Positions 25,609 through 34,836 of a DNA stretch of 64,000 nt are shown here, in pieces. The DNA is from Pollutimonas sp963706785 (GTDB lineage: Bacteria; Pseudomonadota; Gammaproteobacteria; Burkholderiales; Burkholderiaceae_B), in the NCBI GenBank assembly GCA_963706785.1, contig CAVPNJ010000006.1:186001-250000 (forward strand), read 5' to 3'. Each line of letters starts with the position of its first letter. Position 1 is the stretch's first letter. Position numbers and translations under genes: made by a program. The notes beneath the pieces were generated by a model, which did not search any database, was not told where the DNA came from, and saw only the letters and a list, made by a program, of their open reading frames with translations.

Positions 25609-27384
25609 ATGCAGGAACTAATGGTAGAAAGGCATAACGTACGAACCGACATACTAAGCGACGGCGAGTATGTGGCCGAGTGGCTAACGAACTTTGAAGC
25701 TGCGCTACATGCATGCGATCGAAGGATGTTAGAGGAGTTATTCGTTGAAGATTCCCATTGGCGTGATCTGATTGCGTTTACGTGGGACGTAACGCCCTCC
25801 GACTCACGTGATGCAATCGTGTCTACGTTGCTGAATCATCAGCAGGGCGTACGGGCGCGCAACTTCAAGGTTGCCAAAGGCCACCAGGCTCCGCGCCGCG
25901 TCGTTCGTACCGGCAAGGACGTCATAGAAGCCATCTTCCAGTTCGAGACAACGGCCGGTCGCTGTCTGGGCGTGTTGCGTTTGCTCTGCGAAGAGCCCGA
26001 GCGGGCGTGGGTATTGAGCACATCGCTGCGTGAACTAAAAGGGTACGAAGAGAAGACCGGAGGCAATCGACCTGACGGCGCCAGTACACGCATCTTCGGT
26101 GGAGAGGCATGGAGCAGGCAGCGCTCGAAAGAGCGGCGCTACGAAGATCGCGAGCCCAGCGTGTTGATCGTTGGCGGAGGCCAGAATGGCCTGATGCTGG
26201 CGGCGAGGCTGCGCGTGTTGGGGGTAGATGCGCTGGTCGTCGAACGATTGCCCAAGGTGGGCGATGTATGGCGTAGGCGCTATAGCGCCCTGGCACTACA
26301 CAACGAAATCGAACTCAACCACATGCCGTACATGCCGTTCCCGACTACCTGGCCCAAGTACTTGCCTAAGGATATGTTAGGTGATTGGCTTGAAACCTAT
26401 GCCACCGCCATGGAGTGCAATGTCTGGACGGGAACGAATTTCCTGGAAGGCCGATATGATGATGAGCACGAAAGATGGACGGCACGGGTCCGACGCGAGG
26501 ATGGCTCTGAACGCGTTCTACATCCGCGTCATCTGGTGTTTGCCAATGGCGTCGTGGGCGAGCCCAACATGCCAGATATCCCGTCGTTGAGCGACTTCGA
26601 GGGCAAGGTCATGCACGCACAGGGCTTTGATAGCGGCGCCCCATGGCGTGACAAGAACGTATTGGTCCTGGGTGTAGGCAACAGCGCGCACGATATCGCT
26701 CAGGATCTTCATGGTCACGGCGCGAACGTGAAGATGGTTCAGCGCAGTTCGATCACGGTCTTCAGCGTCAAAGCGGCCAGCATCAATCATGCCATCTACT
26801 ACAAAGATGCAATGTCGTTGGAGGACTGCGATCTGATCGCAACCAGCGGCACCTTCCAGATCCAGCTTCGCGGCTACCAACTCGCAACCCAACGCATGCT
26901 GGACATCGACAAGGATCTGCTTGCAGCCCTTAAAGCGCGAGGTATGAAGCTGGACATCGGTCCTGAAGGGGGCGGTCACCAGATGAAAATACGGAGAAAC
27001 CACGGTGGCTACTACCTTAACGTGGGATGCTCGGATCTTATCGCCAACGGTGATATCGACATACTGCACTATGGTGAGATAGAACGTTTCGTAGCCGAAG
27101 GGGCGTTAATGAAGGATGGCAGCGTGGAGCCCGCCGATCTGATCGTTGCTGCGACCGGATATCAACCGCCGGCAGAAGTAGTGCGGCAGTTATTGGGGCC
27201 GCAGATAGCAGAAAAAATCGGACCGATTTGGGGACTCGATGCAGGCGGTGAAATGAGCAATATGTATAAACCCACGCCACAGAAAGGCCTGTGGTTTTCT
27301 GGAGGGGGATTCGCACAAGGACGTGTCTGGTCTCACTATGTTGCCCTGCAGATCAAAGCCAGAGAAACCGGCATCGTTCAATAA
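25609..27384 (+). CDS. FAD-dependent monooxygenase with N-terminal NTF2-like domain
   Basis: A 591-residue two-part protein. Residues about 20-150 (beginning EWLTNFEAALHACDRRMLEE) look like an NTF2/SnoaL-type domain. The rest is a flavin-containing monooxygenase: FAD motif VLIVGGGQNGLMLAARL near residue 185, the FMO/Baeyer-Villiger-type segment FEGKVMHAQGFDSG near residue 330, and NAD(P) motif VLVLGVGNSAHDIAQDL near residue 351. It would use NAD(P)H and oxygen to oxidise a heteroatom or ketone of an unknown substrate. An earlier ATG-rich start makes 25609 (after AAGGGACCGAG) reasonable. It is a monocistronic gene facing a convergent Bug gene. Confidence 0.85.
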   Translation: MQELMVERHNVRTDILSDGEYVAEWLTNFEAALHACDRRMLEELFVEDSHWRDLIAFTWDVTPSDSRDAIVSTLLNHQQGVRARNFKVAKGHQAPRRVVRTGKDVIEAIFQFETTAGRCLGVLRLLCEEPERAWVLSTSLRELKGYEEKTGGNRPDGASTRIFGGEAWSRQRSKERRYEDREPSVLIVGGGQNGLMLAARLRVLGVDALVVERLPKVGDVWRRRYSALALHNEIELNHMPYMPFPTTWPKYLPKDMLGDWLETYATAMECNVWTGTNFLEGRYDDEHERWTARVRREDGSERVLHPRHLVFANGVVGEPNMPDIPSLSDFEGKVMHAQGFDSGAPWRDKNVLVLGVGNSAHDIAQDLHGHGANVKMVQRSSITVFSVKAASINHAIYYKDAMSLEDCDLIATSGTFQIQLRGYQLATQRMLDIDKDLLAALKARGMKLDIGPEGGGHQMKIRRNHGGYYLNVGCSDLIANGDIDILHYGEIERFVAEGALMKDGSVEPADLIVAATGYQPPAEVVRQLLGPQIAEKIGPIWGLDAGGEMSNMYKPTPQKGLWFSGGGFAQGRVWSHYVALQIKARETGIVQ

Positions 27385-27406
27385 GCAGGTATATGAAGAA
27401 TAGAGA

Positions 27407-27438
27407 GCCGATCAAGTCTTCAAATTCAGGTGATCGGC
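27407..27438. terminator. Possible terminator after monooxygenase gene
   Basis: GCCGATCA (27407-27414) and TGATCGGC (27431-27438) form a perfect 8-base inverted repeat with a 16-base loop, followed at a short distance by TTTCCATTTTT. It sits between convergent genes. The long loop makes it a weak candidate. Confidence 0.4.
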
Positions 27439-27506
27439 CCGTTTCCATTTTTAGGGTAGCGGCAGATGGCCATGTGACTCGCCGCAGGTGAGCCACTTAT
27501 ATTAGC

Positions 27507-28481
27507 TTAGGCGCGTGCCAGATCCACTATCCGCTTCCAGCGGGCAGCCTCTTGTTTGATCTCAGGCACTAGCGTTTTGTAGTCCCTGAATTCCGGCTCA
27601 ATGGCTTGTTTAAGACAAAACTGTTCGAACTGCGGGGTCTGCGTAACCACACGAATGTTGTCCGACAGCAATTTCAACACATTCTCCGGTGTGCCTGCAG
27701 GCGCCATAAAGTCCAGTTGCGAAGTCACCTCGAAGTTGGGTACACCAGCCTCTGCAACGGTCGGCACATCGGGCAGAGATTTCCATCGATTCGAACTCGT
27801 TACGGCCAAGGCCCGCAGCCTACCGCCCTGAATCAACGGCAACATGCCAGCAGAGCTCTGGCAAGTAAAAGCGATGCGCCCACCCACTACATCGGTTAGC
27901 GCCATACTCGATTCTTTATACGGAATATGCTTAGCCTTGGTTCCGCTCATATCGTTTAGGACGACAGCACACAAGTGAGCGTTGCTACCGACGCCCTGCG
28001 AAGAATAGGTAATCTCATTAGGATTGTTCCGCATTGCCGTAAGCAAATCATCCAGAGTTTTGTAAGGCGATTCCGGGGCTACGGCAATTGCAGACGGGAC
28101 ACGCATTATTCTTGCAACGGGGACAAAATCTGTCACCGGATTGAAGGGCGGCTTAGGCGCTTCGGAGAATAGCGGCAGGAGGTATAGGGGAATACCGGTA
28201 AGAATCAGTGTGTAACCATCGGGCGCCGATCGGGCGGCTTGCGTATAACCCAGCAGGCCACCCGCGCCAGGGCGATTCTCAGGAACGAATGCATGCCCAA
28301 GCCGACTCGCAAGCGGGTCGGCAAAAAATCGCGTAGCGCCGTCGATTCCCGTACCAGCCCCGGCGGGCACAATGATCTTCACGGCTTTTACAGGGTAGTC
28401 CTGTGCGAAGGCGCTACGGCCCATGACCGCGATAGGAGCGGCGACAGCCGCTTTAAGCATCAATCTTCGGGTAATAGTCAT
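27507..28481 (-). CDS. Bug/TctC-family periplasmic receptor
   Basis: A 324-residue periplasmic receptor. It begins with a Tat-type signal, TRRLMLKAAVAAP, cleaved near residue 26 (SAFA before QDYP). The ligand loop is a variant, VPAGAGTGIDGATRF, instead of PxGGxxD, but PENRPGAGGLLGYTQAAR and the C-terminal pattern are those of the family. It is the last gene on the minus strand of the cluster that runs from 36.8 kb down through the TRAP, amidase and amidohydrolase genes, so it may supply the same pathway. Confidence 0.88.
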   Translation of the reverse strand: MTITRRLMLKAAVAAPIAVMGRSAFAQDYPVKAVKIIVPAGAGTGIDGATRFFADPLASRLGHAFVPENRPGAGGLLGYTQAARSAPDGYTLILTGIPLYLLPLFSEAPKPPFNPVTDFVPVARIMRVPSAIAVAPESPYKTLDDLLTAMRNNPNEITYSSQGVGSNAHLCAVVLNDMSGTKAKHIPYKESSMALTDVVGGRIAFTCQSSAGMLPLIQGGRLRALAVTSSNRWKSLPDVPTVAEAGVPNFEVTSQLDFMAPAGTPENVLKLLSDNIRVVTQTPQFEQFCLKQAIEPEFRDYKTLVPEIKQEAARWKRIVDLARA

Positions 28482-28535
28482 ATAGTCTCCTGTCCTGCGG
28501 TATGTCGAAGTGACGTCTACATGTTGCTAAGATGA

Positions 28536-29610
28536 TTAGATGAGATTCGCGCCCTTAGAATTGAGCGCTGGCAGGCGATAGAACTTCATGGCGGAGCGCC
28601 AGAAAATGTCGTCCCGTTCCGCCTGACCCGCTTGTGCAGTTAATCGTTTCAATGCATTCAACCCGACGCCATAGTCATAACTTCCCTTATCGACCGGAAA
28701 ATTACTGCCGTACATGCATCGGTCAGAACCGAAAGTTTCGATGCAGGTTTCGATCCACGGTCGCCATGCGTCTGCCAATTGCTGTGATGACGGAGCTTGG
28801 GGTTTTTCCTCGAAGCCAAATCCGCCCAGCCGCATGCCCAGCCCGCTGAGCTTGACCATGACGTTCGGACAGCGTGCGAGTTGCATCAGCCCGTCTTTCC
28901 ATTGATGAAAAACCTCGTCCCCACGCCCGGCGTACCCTGCAATTCGGACTATTCCCCCGCAGTGGTTCAGCACAATTGGTGTTGTAGGGAAGGCGCGCGC
29001 AAGCGCCGCCAACTGTGGAAGTTGATGAAAGAAGAGCCAGCCTTCGAAGCTCAATTTCAAGGGGGCCAGATGCGCGAAGCCTGCCCGAAACTCGGGCGAT
29101 TCCATCATGAATTGGGATGTCGGGTAGGCTGGATTCGTCAAGGCTAGCGTCGGCATCCCATGCGAGTGTTTGCCGAATTCCCCGGAACCGACCGCCCTCG
29201 TCTGCTGGGCCTCCGGCGATGGCGATGTGCTTCTCTAACACCGGTCGAATCGCATCGCCTAGTGTCAGGTCTGCCTGACCCACAATGCCGGCGCATACCC
29301 GCGCGTCTCCGTACAGGCCGCTAGCGCTCATAGCTGCCACGCCGTTGGCGAACTCGGTCTCGCCCAGCGGCTGCAAATGCTCTGGCACGCCCAAGCGCAG
29401 CATTGCCCGCGCCTGCACGAACACCGTAGCCCGCACGTTATGGCCGCCATATATGTCTTGTAGATACTCATCAAGCAAATACTTGACGCCGGGCCGATCA
29501 TATAAGTGATGATGTGAATCGATAACCGGTATCGCCGCATCCAGGGGAGCTTCCTTCTGGCTGGTTAGCCATTCCGGGCGAATAGGGCTGTGCAAAGGAG
29601 AGCTGGTCAT
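28536..29610 (-). pseudogene. Amidohydrolase (PDC lactonase-like), frameshifted
   Basis: A TIM-barrel metal hydrolase of the amidohydrolase-2 family (2-pyrone-4,6-dicarboxylate lactonase-like). The N-terminal half holds the metal motif VIDSHHHLYDRPGVKYLLDE near residue 28 and GIRQTLAWDADASL. The C-terminal half, in a frame shifted by one base, has TNPAYPTSQFMMESPEFRAG, PIVLNHCGGI and SDRCMYGSNFPVDK. The shift is needed at about 29130-29150. Both halves are otherwise intact, with a joined length of about 355 residues, so a sequencing error or a very young mutation is possible. The gene lies 27 bases after an SDR gene. Confidence 0.8.
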
Positions 29611-29636
29611 GGAGTAGGGCACCGGTCCGACGTCTT

Positions 29637-30485
29637 TTAGCGGGATGGAGATTCAATCGCTCCAGGGCGGGCGGCAGTTACACCGCCGTCTACCACCAGT
29701 TGTGTGGCCGTGATGTAACCCGCTTCATCACTTGCCAGGAACAGCACAGCATTCGCAATGTCCCATGCATCTCCCATCCGGCCCATCGGGATTAAGGCAC
29801 CGCGTTTTGCGGCCAACTCATCGCTCGTGACGCCTAGCTGTTTCGTGAGGCGGTGCGTGACCAGAGGCGTGTTCATCATGCCGACGACAACGGTGTTAAC
29901 GCGGATTCCCTTTTGAACGTAGGCAATCGCAGTCGCACGGCTGAAGGCTTCCAGACCGGCTTTGGACGCGGCATAAGCCACATGCACGCGGCCTTGAACC
30001 TGAAAACTCATGCTGGCAATGCTGGAGACGTTTACGATAGCGCCGCCTTTGCCTTCGGTTTCGAATTGGCGTTCCATGACTGGAAGAACGTGTTTACATC
30101 CCAGAAACGCGGACTTCAAGTTTCGGTTCATCTGGCCATCCCAGTCCTCCACGGACATGGATACCGGACTGCCGGGAGCACTCCCGCCTACGTTATTCAC
30201 CAGGATATCGATCCGGTCGTATCGGCGCATGCAGGCTTCAACGGCTCGCGCTACCTGCTCGCTGTCGGTCATGTCGGCCTGCTCGCCCGCCCATTCCGAG
30301 TGGCCCTCTTCATCCATGATTTTGGTGGTTCCAGCCAAAGCTTCGGCGCTGTAATCCGTGCCGAAAACCTTGGCTCCCTGGCGGGCCAAAAGTACGGCCG
30401 TGGCTCTACCATTTCCCCAACCCTCGCCGACCGATCCGGCGCCCGCGACAAATGCCACCTTACCCTTTAAATCCAGCATGGTCAT
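29637..30485 (-). CDS. SDR-family oxidoreductase
   Basis: A 282-residue short-chain dehydrogenase/reductase. The cofactor loop is VAGAGSVGEGWGNGRATA near residue 14 (a GxGS variant with an insertion), NNVGG lies near residue 99, and the active site is complete: Ser in VNVSSIASMS and Tyr/Lys in VAYAASKAGLEAF. The C-terminus ends with VVDGGVTAARP. It oxidises or reduces a hydroxyl/keto group with NAD(P). It lies between the amidase and the frameshifted amidohydrolase genes on the same strand and likely acts on a pathway intermediate. Confidence 0.88.
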   Translation of the reverse strand: MTMLDLKGKVAFVAGAGSVGEGWGNGRATAVLLARQGAKVFGTDYSAEALAGTTKIMDEEGHSEWAGEQADMTDSEQVARAVEACMRRYDRIDILVNNVGGSAPGSPVSMSVEDWDGQMNRNLKSAFLGCKHVLPVMERQFETEGKGGAIVNVSSIASMSFQVQGRVHVAYAASKAGLEAFSRATAIAYVQKGIRVNTVVVGMMNTPLVTHRLTKQLGVTSDELAAKRGALIPMGRMGDAWDIANAVLFLASDEAGYITATQLVVDGGVTAARPGAIESPSR

Positions 30486-30677
30486 GAAGCCCTATGTAAG
30501 TATTAGGTTGCCAGACCGGCAATCCTTTCTTTGAGCTTACGTGCAGTGCTGAGGTGGATCAATAACGTCAAGTAGTAAGCACCTTGCCGAAATTTGCAAG
30601 AGTGTGTTGTTCAAGGCGAGGGCTGAATGAGATTGGCAGGCTATTGATATTGACGCCGCCTTGGCGATACGGGACGC

Positions 30678-32027
30678 CTAAATATTCCCCAGCGCTTTTT
30701 CCAATGCTAGCCCGACATTAAGAATATGCCTGTCTTGATCCGCGACTCCAGCGATCATCAGCCCTACAGGCGCTGTGCCGGCCGGATGGCACGGGATAGA
30801 CAGGGCGCAACCATTCAGGAAGTTGATGAAGGTTGGGTTGCGCAGAATCAGACCGTTGGCACCATAGTAGGCATCGTCCGAAGCCTCTAGTTCACTGATG
30901 ACGGGCGCCGTCACCGGAACGGTGGGCATCAGCAGGGCATCAAAGGGTTCCAGACGCTTTTCAACAGAGGCAATCCATTCGGGGCGTGTCTGAAGTAGTT
31001 CAATATAGTCTGCCGCGCTCATGCTTTTGCCGCGCATCATCCGCGATGAGACGCGTGGATCATAGTCTTTGGCGTGATCGGTCAGCAAGTTCTGGTGCCA
31101 GGCCCATGCCTCCGAGCAGGTGAAGCCGCCAGACCGGTTGATGTAGGCCAGTTCTTCAAATTCTGGCACATCGACTTCTTCAAGCTGCGTGCCCAGCCGC
31201 CTGAGCGTTTCCAATGTCTGATGAAAAACGGTGCTGACGTGTTCATCGGCTCCGTCGAGTATCAGCCTTGTTGGTACCGCGAAACGCAGGTGATGCAGTG
31301 CAGGTGCGACGGGTGCGGTGTATTCCTGTCCACTTAGAACGGCATCGAGAATGGCGCAACAGGTGACGGATACTGCCAAGGGTCCGATCGAGTCCAGGCT
31401 AGTCGACAGCGGCAGGGCCCCCTGGGCAGGAATGCGATGCGCGGTTGGCTTGAAGCCCGTCAGCCCGCAGAAAGCCGCGGGGATGCGCACCGAGCCGCCA
31501 GTGTCGGTGCCAATGGCGGCCGCGCACATCTGATCGGCGACCGATACCCCCGCACCGGAAGATGAACCGCCCGGAATACGTCTTGTACCGCGGTCCCAGG
31601 GACTGCTTGGCGTGCCGTAATGCGGGTTCAGACCCAAGCCCGAAAACGCGAATTCTGTCATGTTGGTGCGTCCCACGATGACCGCACCAGCCTCGACAAG
31701 TCGCTGCACAATGGCCGCATTGCCGCTCGCCGGCGCGGCATCTTTCAGAACGACGGAACCAGCCAGCGTGGTTTCGCCGGCAACGTCAAAGAGGTCTTTA
31801 ATGGACACTGGCAAGCCGTCAATGGGCGAACGCACCAGACCGGCAGCGCGCAGGGTGTCGGATGCCCGGGCTGCGGCCATAGCCTGTTCAGAATAAATTT
31901 TTGTAAAAGCGCGGCTGCCCTCGCCTTCGGGCGCGGCGATGCGTGCCAAGGCCGCTTCGGTAAGCGCCACGGAAGTGGTATCGCCTTGATCCAGTTTATG
32001 TTGTAGCGCGAGTAGAGTCGGTAGCAT
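30678..32027 (-). CDS. Amidase signature family protein
   Basis: A 449-residue amidase of the Ser-cisSer-Lys type. The Lys is in GLPVSIKDLFDVAGE near residue 75, and the nucleophile region is IPGGSSSGAGVSVADQ then GTDTGGSVRIPAAFCGLTGF near residue 155. It hydrolyses a carboxamide to an acid and ammonia in the cytoplasm. It lies between a DUF2848 gene (upstream) and an SDR gene (downstream) in a minus-strand group fed by a TRAP transporter, so its substrate is probably a small imported amide. The ATG at 32027 is the likely start. Confidence 0.88.
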   Translation of the reverse strand: MLPTLLALQHKLDQGDTTSVALTEAALARIAAPEGEGSRAFTKIYSEQAMAAARASDTLRAAGLVRSPIDGLPVSIKDLFDVAGETTLAGSVVLKDAAPASGNAAIVQRLVEAGAVIVGRTNMTEFAFSGLGLNPHYGTPSSPWDRGTRRIPGGSSSGAGVSVADQMCAAAIGTDTGGSVRIPAAFCGLTGFKPTAHRIPAQGALPLSTSLDSIGPLAVSVTCCAILDAVLSGQEYTAPVAPALHHLRFAVPTRLILDGADEHVSTVFHQTLETLRRLGTQLEEVDVPEFEELAYINRSGGFTCSEAWAWHQNLLTDHAKDYDPRVSSRMMRGKSMSAADYIELLQTRPEWIASVEKRLEPFDALLMPTVPVTAPVISELEASDDAYYGANGLILRNPTFINFLNGCALSIPCHPAGTAPVGLMIAGVADQDRHILNVGLALEKALGNI

Positions 32028-32122
32028 GGAATCGATCAGTAAAAAAGGATAGGTGCAAACTGCCTAATGCATAAGCGCCGCCCGTTGCCGGGCCGTCCGG
32101 CTCGGGAATTGTAAGCCGGTTC

Positions 32123-32806
32123 TTAGGCGATCTCGGGCAGGATGGTAAGGGTGTATTTATGCCTGATGCTGCGCTGTCGCTTGGGATCGAAAAGTTCCAT
32201 TTCAAACGACGTCGACGGGCGGATACCGCCGATAGCGTTAACAGTGCCGCAAGTCATGCCTGCGTGCTCGGGGATAATGCTTAGTGCGAAGTGGCCTTGA
32301 ATGAGGTCGGAGGGGTGACGCAGGGTTGCCAGCGTTCCGTCCTGGTACAAGACCTTGTTGCCATTTTCTTCGATCCAGGACCGTAGCACCAGTTCATCCC
32401 AATGGTCGGCGACGTCGGCGTAGCGCCAGGCATCGACAGCTACTGGCTTGGCGCACAGCTGCTTGGATAGCGCAACGCTGTGCGTTTCCAGCTTGCGGTC
32501 GGTGTGGTCCGACGCCAGGCTTACCATCATTTCGCCGCCATGCGAGAAAACGAAGACTTCTGCCTCACCAGACGAACCGTCTCCGACCACTTCGACTTCT
32601 GACTCTTGCAGTAACTGGTTCGAGGCAATTCGGTAGTACAGCGGCACTGCGCTGGGGCGCGGCACGCCCAGGGCAGCCAGCTCTTCGATATGGTGTTCAA
32701 TGGCGCCCCGGTCTCTCCCGGCCCAGCCTGCAACAATGCAGGTCGTGATGTTGACATTTATGGCTTCGCTGACTGAATCCGAAGCGACATTAAAACGAAG
32801 TTTCAT
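32123..32806 (-). CDS. DUF2848 family protein
   Basis: A 227-residue protein of the uncharacterised DUF2848 family, starting MKLRFNVASDSVSEAINVN. Recognisable family stretches are CIVAGWAGRDRGAIEHHIEE near residue 26, SLASDHTDRKLETHSVALSK near residue 96 and FDPKRQRSIRHKY near the end. It has no signal peptide or membrane segment and looks like a cytoplasmic enzyme with conserved Asp/His residues; similarity to fumarylacetoacetate hydrolase-like folds is possible but unproven. It lies between DctM and the amidase gene, and I infer a step in the same pathway. Confidence 0.8.
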   Translation of the reverse strand: MKLRFNVASDSVSEAINVNITTCIVAGWAGRDRGAIEHHIEELAALGVPRPSAVPLYYRIASNQLLQESEVEVVGDGSSGEAEVFVFSHGGEMMVSLASDHTDRKLETHSVALSKQLCAKPVAVDAWRYADVADHWDELVLRSWIEENGNKVLYQDGTLATLRHPSDLIQGHFALSIIPEHAGMTCGTVNAIGGIRPSTSFEMELFDPKRQRSIRHKYTLTILPEIA

Positions 32807-32865
32807 TGCGACTCATCCAAAAAAGTTGTTGCATTGCATCGCCGCTGAGTGCCGGCGTGAAGCAC

Positions 32866-34149
32866 TTACTCGAACAGGGACGGCAGCCATAAGGCGATAC
32901 CGGGGACGGCGGCCAAAAGGGCGATCAGCGCCATCATCATGACGACAAAGGGGAAGCTGCCAATCATGACATCGTTCATGCTGCCGCTTTTCCGCAAGCT
33001 TTGTACGACGAACAAATTCAAGCCGACGGGCGGCGTGATCAACGCGGCTTCGACCAGGACGATGATGACAATGCCCAGCCAGATTGGGTCGTAGCCGAGA
33101 GCGATCATGATGGGCGCGACGATGGGGATGGTAGTGATCATCATGGACAAGGTTTCCATGAAGCAGCCCAAGACCAGGTAAAACAAAACCAATACAAACA
33201 GCATCCAGCCCGGGGACACCCCCAGCCCGGTGATGGTGTTGGTAATCGCGCTTGTCAGCCCGGTCGCCGACATGATGAAGTTCAGAAATGCCGCGCCGAT
33301 CACGATCAGCATGATCATGGCGGTGGCTTTCATGGTGCCTTCCAGGGCTTCGCGCAGCATGGAGAAAGTAAGCCTTTTTACGCAAGCGGCCAGTATCAGG
33401 GCGCCCACCACGCCTAATGCAGCAGCTTCTGTCGGTGTTGCCAAACCGGCGTAGATAGAACCTACAACCAGCAGGAAGATCCCCATAGGCGGTATCAGGT
33501 GAACCAGGCTGGCTATCCGCTCGCCCCAGGTCGCCTTGATCTTTTCACCGCCCCATTTAGGCTTGACTGTGCATGCGATGCCAATACACAACATGAATAG
33601 CGCTGCCAGACCAAGACCAGGAATAATGCCCGCGAGATACAGTTTGGGCACAGAGGTGTTGGTCAAAACGCCATAAATAACCAGGTTGATCGACGGCGGG
33701 ATCAGAATCCCCAAAGTTCCACCGGCCGCCAGGCTACCCAGGAAGAGCGACTCGTTGTAGCCCTTTTTGTGAATCTGGGGAATAGCCACGGTGCCAACTG
33801 TAGCGGCGGTGGCCACGCTGGAACCGGATGTGGCGGCAAACAAGGCGCTGGCGCCAATATTGGCATGCATAAGCCCGCCCGGCAGCCACGATAGCCATAG
33901 GCTCATTGCGCCGTACATTTTTTCTGCCAGCCCGGATCGCAACAGGATTTCGCCCAGCATGATGAACAGCGGAATGGCGACCAACAGGAATTCGTTGCTT
34001 GTGCTCCAGGAGACTTCACCAATGGCCCGGGTCAGGGGAAGCATGGAATATAAAGGATCCAGAATAAGGCCAAGCACGCCCAGGGCCGCGCCTACGGGGA
34101 TGCTCAAGCCCAGCAGCACTAGTAAAAGCACCATGGTGGTCGTAATCAT
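32866..34149 (-). CDS. dctM: TRAP transporter large permease (DctM)
   Basis: A 427-residue inner-membrane protein with about twelve hydrophobic helices, the DctM subunit of a TRAP transporter that uses an ion gradient to import a carboxylate-type solute. Typical stretches are ATSGSSVATAATVGTVAIPQ near residue 108 and TLGILIPPSINLVIYGVLT near residue 148, plus PTEAAALGVVGA. Its ATG overlaps the stop of dctQ by four bases, so the two are coupled. It belongs to the minus-strand group with DctP, DUF1445, DUF2848 and amidase. Confidence 0.92.
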   Translation of the reverse strand: MITTTMVLLLVLLGLSIPVGAALGVLGLILDPLYSMLPLTRAIGEVSWSTSNEFLLVAIPLFIMLGEILLRSGLAEKMYGAMSLWLSWLPGGLMHANIGASALFAATSGSSVATAATVGTVAIPQIHKKGYNESLFLGSLAAGGTLGILIPPSINLVIYGVLTNTSVPKLYLAGIIPGLGLAALFMLCIGIACTVKPKWGGEKIKATWGERIASLVHLIPPMGIFLLVVGSIYAGLATPTEAAALGVVGALILAACVKRLTFSMLREALEGTMKATAMIMLIVIGAAFLNFIMSATGLTSAITNTITGLGVSPGWMLFVLVLFYLVLGCFMETLSMMITTIPIVAPIMIALGYDPIWLGIVIIVLVEAALITPPVGLNLFVVQSLRKSGSMNDVMIGSFPFVVMMMALIALLAAVPGIALWLPSLFE

Positions 34150-34775
34150 TGTGCTTCTCCTCGAACCATGCGTTCGCCCATTTCGGCTTCTTCTTCGGCC
34201 TCTTCCTTGGTGCTTCGGATGCCGCAGATGCTATGCACGGTATCGAGATCGCCAGTTACCAGCGCAAGGGACGACCGCAGCAACATCAGCGCCAATACCA
34301 CGCATAGCCAGATCAGTCCCGCGACCCACAGATACTGTGGAATCCACAAGGGGGTAGCCAGGATGGTGTTGGCAGTCGAGCCGTTGGCCCATGACTGGCC
34401 CGCAACGTCGGCGGCATAGCGAGTTAGAAACACGATGAAAACGCCCAGGCCCACCAGCGCTATCCAGTCCAGGAGGGCGCTTATGCGCACCGGCAGCAAT
34501 TGATACAGGGCATCAATCCGGATGTTCGCGCGCTGTAGGGTGGCAAAGGAGAGCGCCCATGAAATACTGATCGCAAAGGCATAGCCCGACAGTTCGTCCG
34601 ACCCTCCCAGGCTGAAGCCCAGGAATTTGCGCGCGATAACGTCGACAGAAATATATATGGCACTTGCCAGAGTCAGCCCGCCGGCAACCCAGATCGCAAT
34701 ACGCGAAAGACTAGTGGCCGCTCTTAGCAACTTGTTGACGAAAGCATAAGGATCTGATGATTTCATGTTGGTCAC
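34146..34775 (-). CDS. dctQ: TRAP transporter small permease (DctQ)
   Basis: A 209-residue membrane protein with four hydrophobic helices, the DctQ subunit. The segment IYISVDVIARKFLGFSLGGS with DELSGYAFAISISWALSFA is the usual family signature. It has a highly charged, Glu-rich C-terminal tail (STKEEAEEEAEMGERMV), longer than in most homologues. It follows dctP after a 61-base gap that contains a strong hairpin and overlaps dctM, as is normal for TRAP operons. Confidence 0.9.
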   Translation of the reverse strand: MTNMKSSDPYAFVNKLLRAATSLSRIAIWVAGGLTLASAIYISVDVIARKFLGFSLGGSDELSGYAFAISISWALSFATLQRANIRIDALYQLLPVRISALLDWIALVGLGVFIVFLTRYAADVAGQSWANGSTANTILATPLWIPQYLWVAGLIWLCVVLALMLLRSSLALVTGDLDTVHSICGIRSTKEEAEEEAEMGERMVRGEAQ

Positions 34776-34788
34776 CGGTTAATTGACC

Positions 34789-34818
34789 GGCGGCCTTCTG
34801 GGGAACCAGAGGGCCGCC
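34789..34818. terminator. Hairpin between dctP and dctQ
   Basis: GGCGGCCTTCTGG (34789-34801) pairs with CCAGAGGGCCGCC (34806-34818) around a GGAA loop, with one T-G wobble. This stable 13-pair hairpin lies directly after dctP. Such structures after a receptor gene commonly stabilise its message or reduce read-through, giving more receptor than permease. There is no T run. Confidence 0.6.
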
Positions 34819-34836
34819 CGGGAAGCTCCCCGTTAG

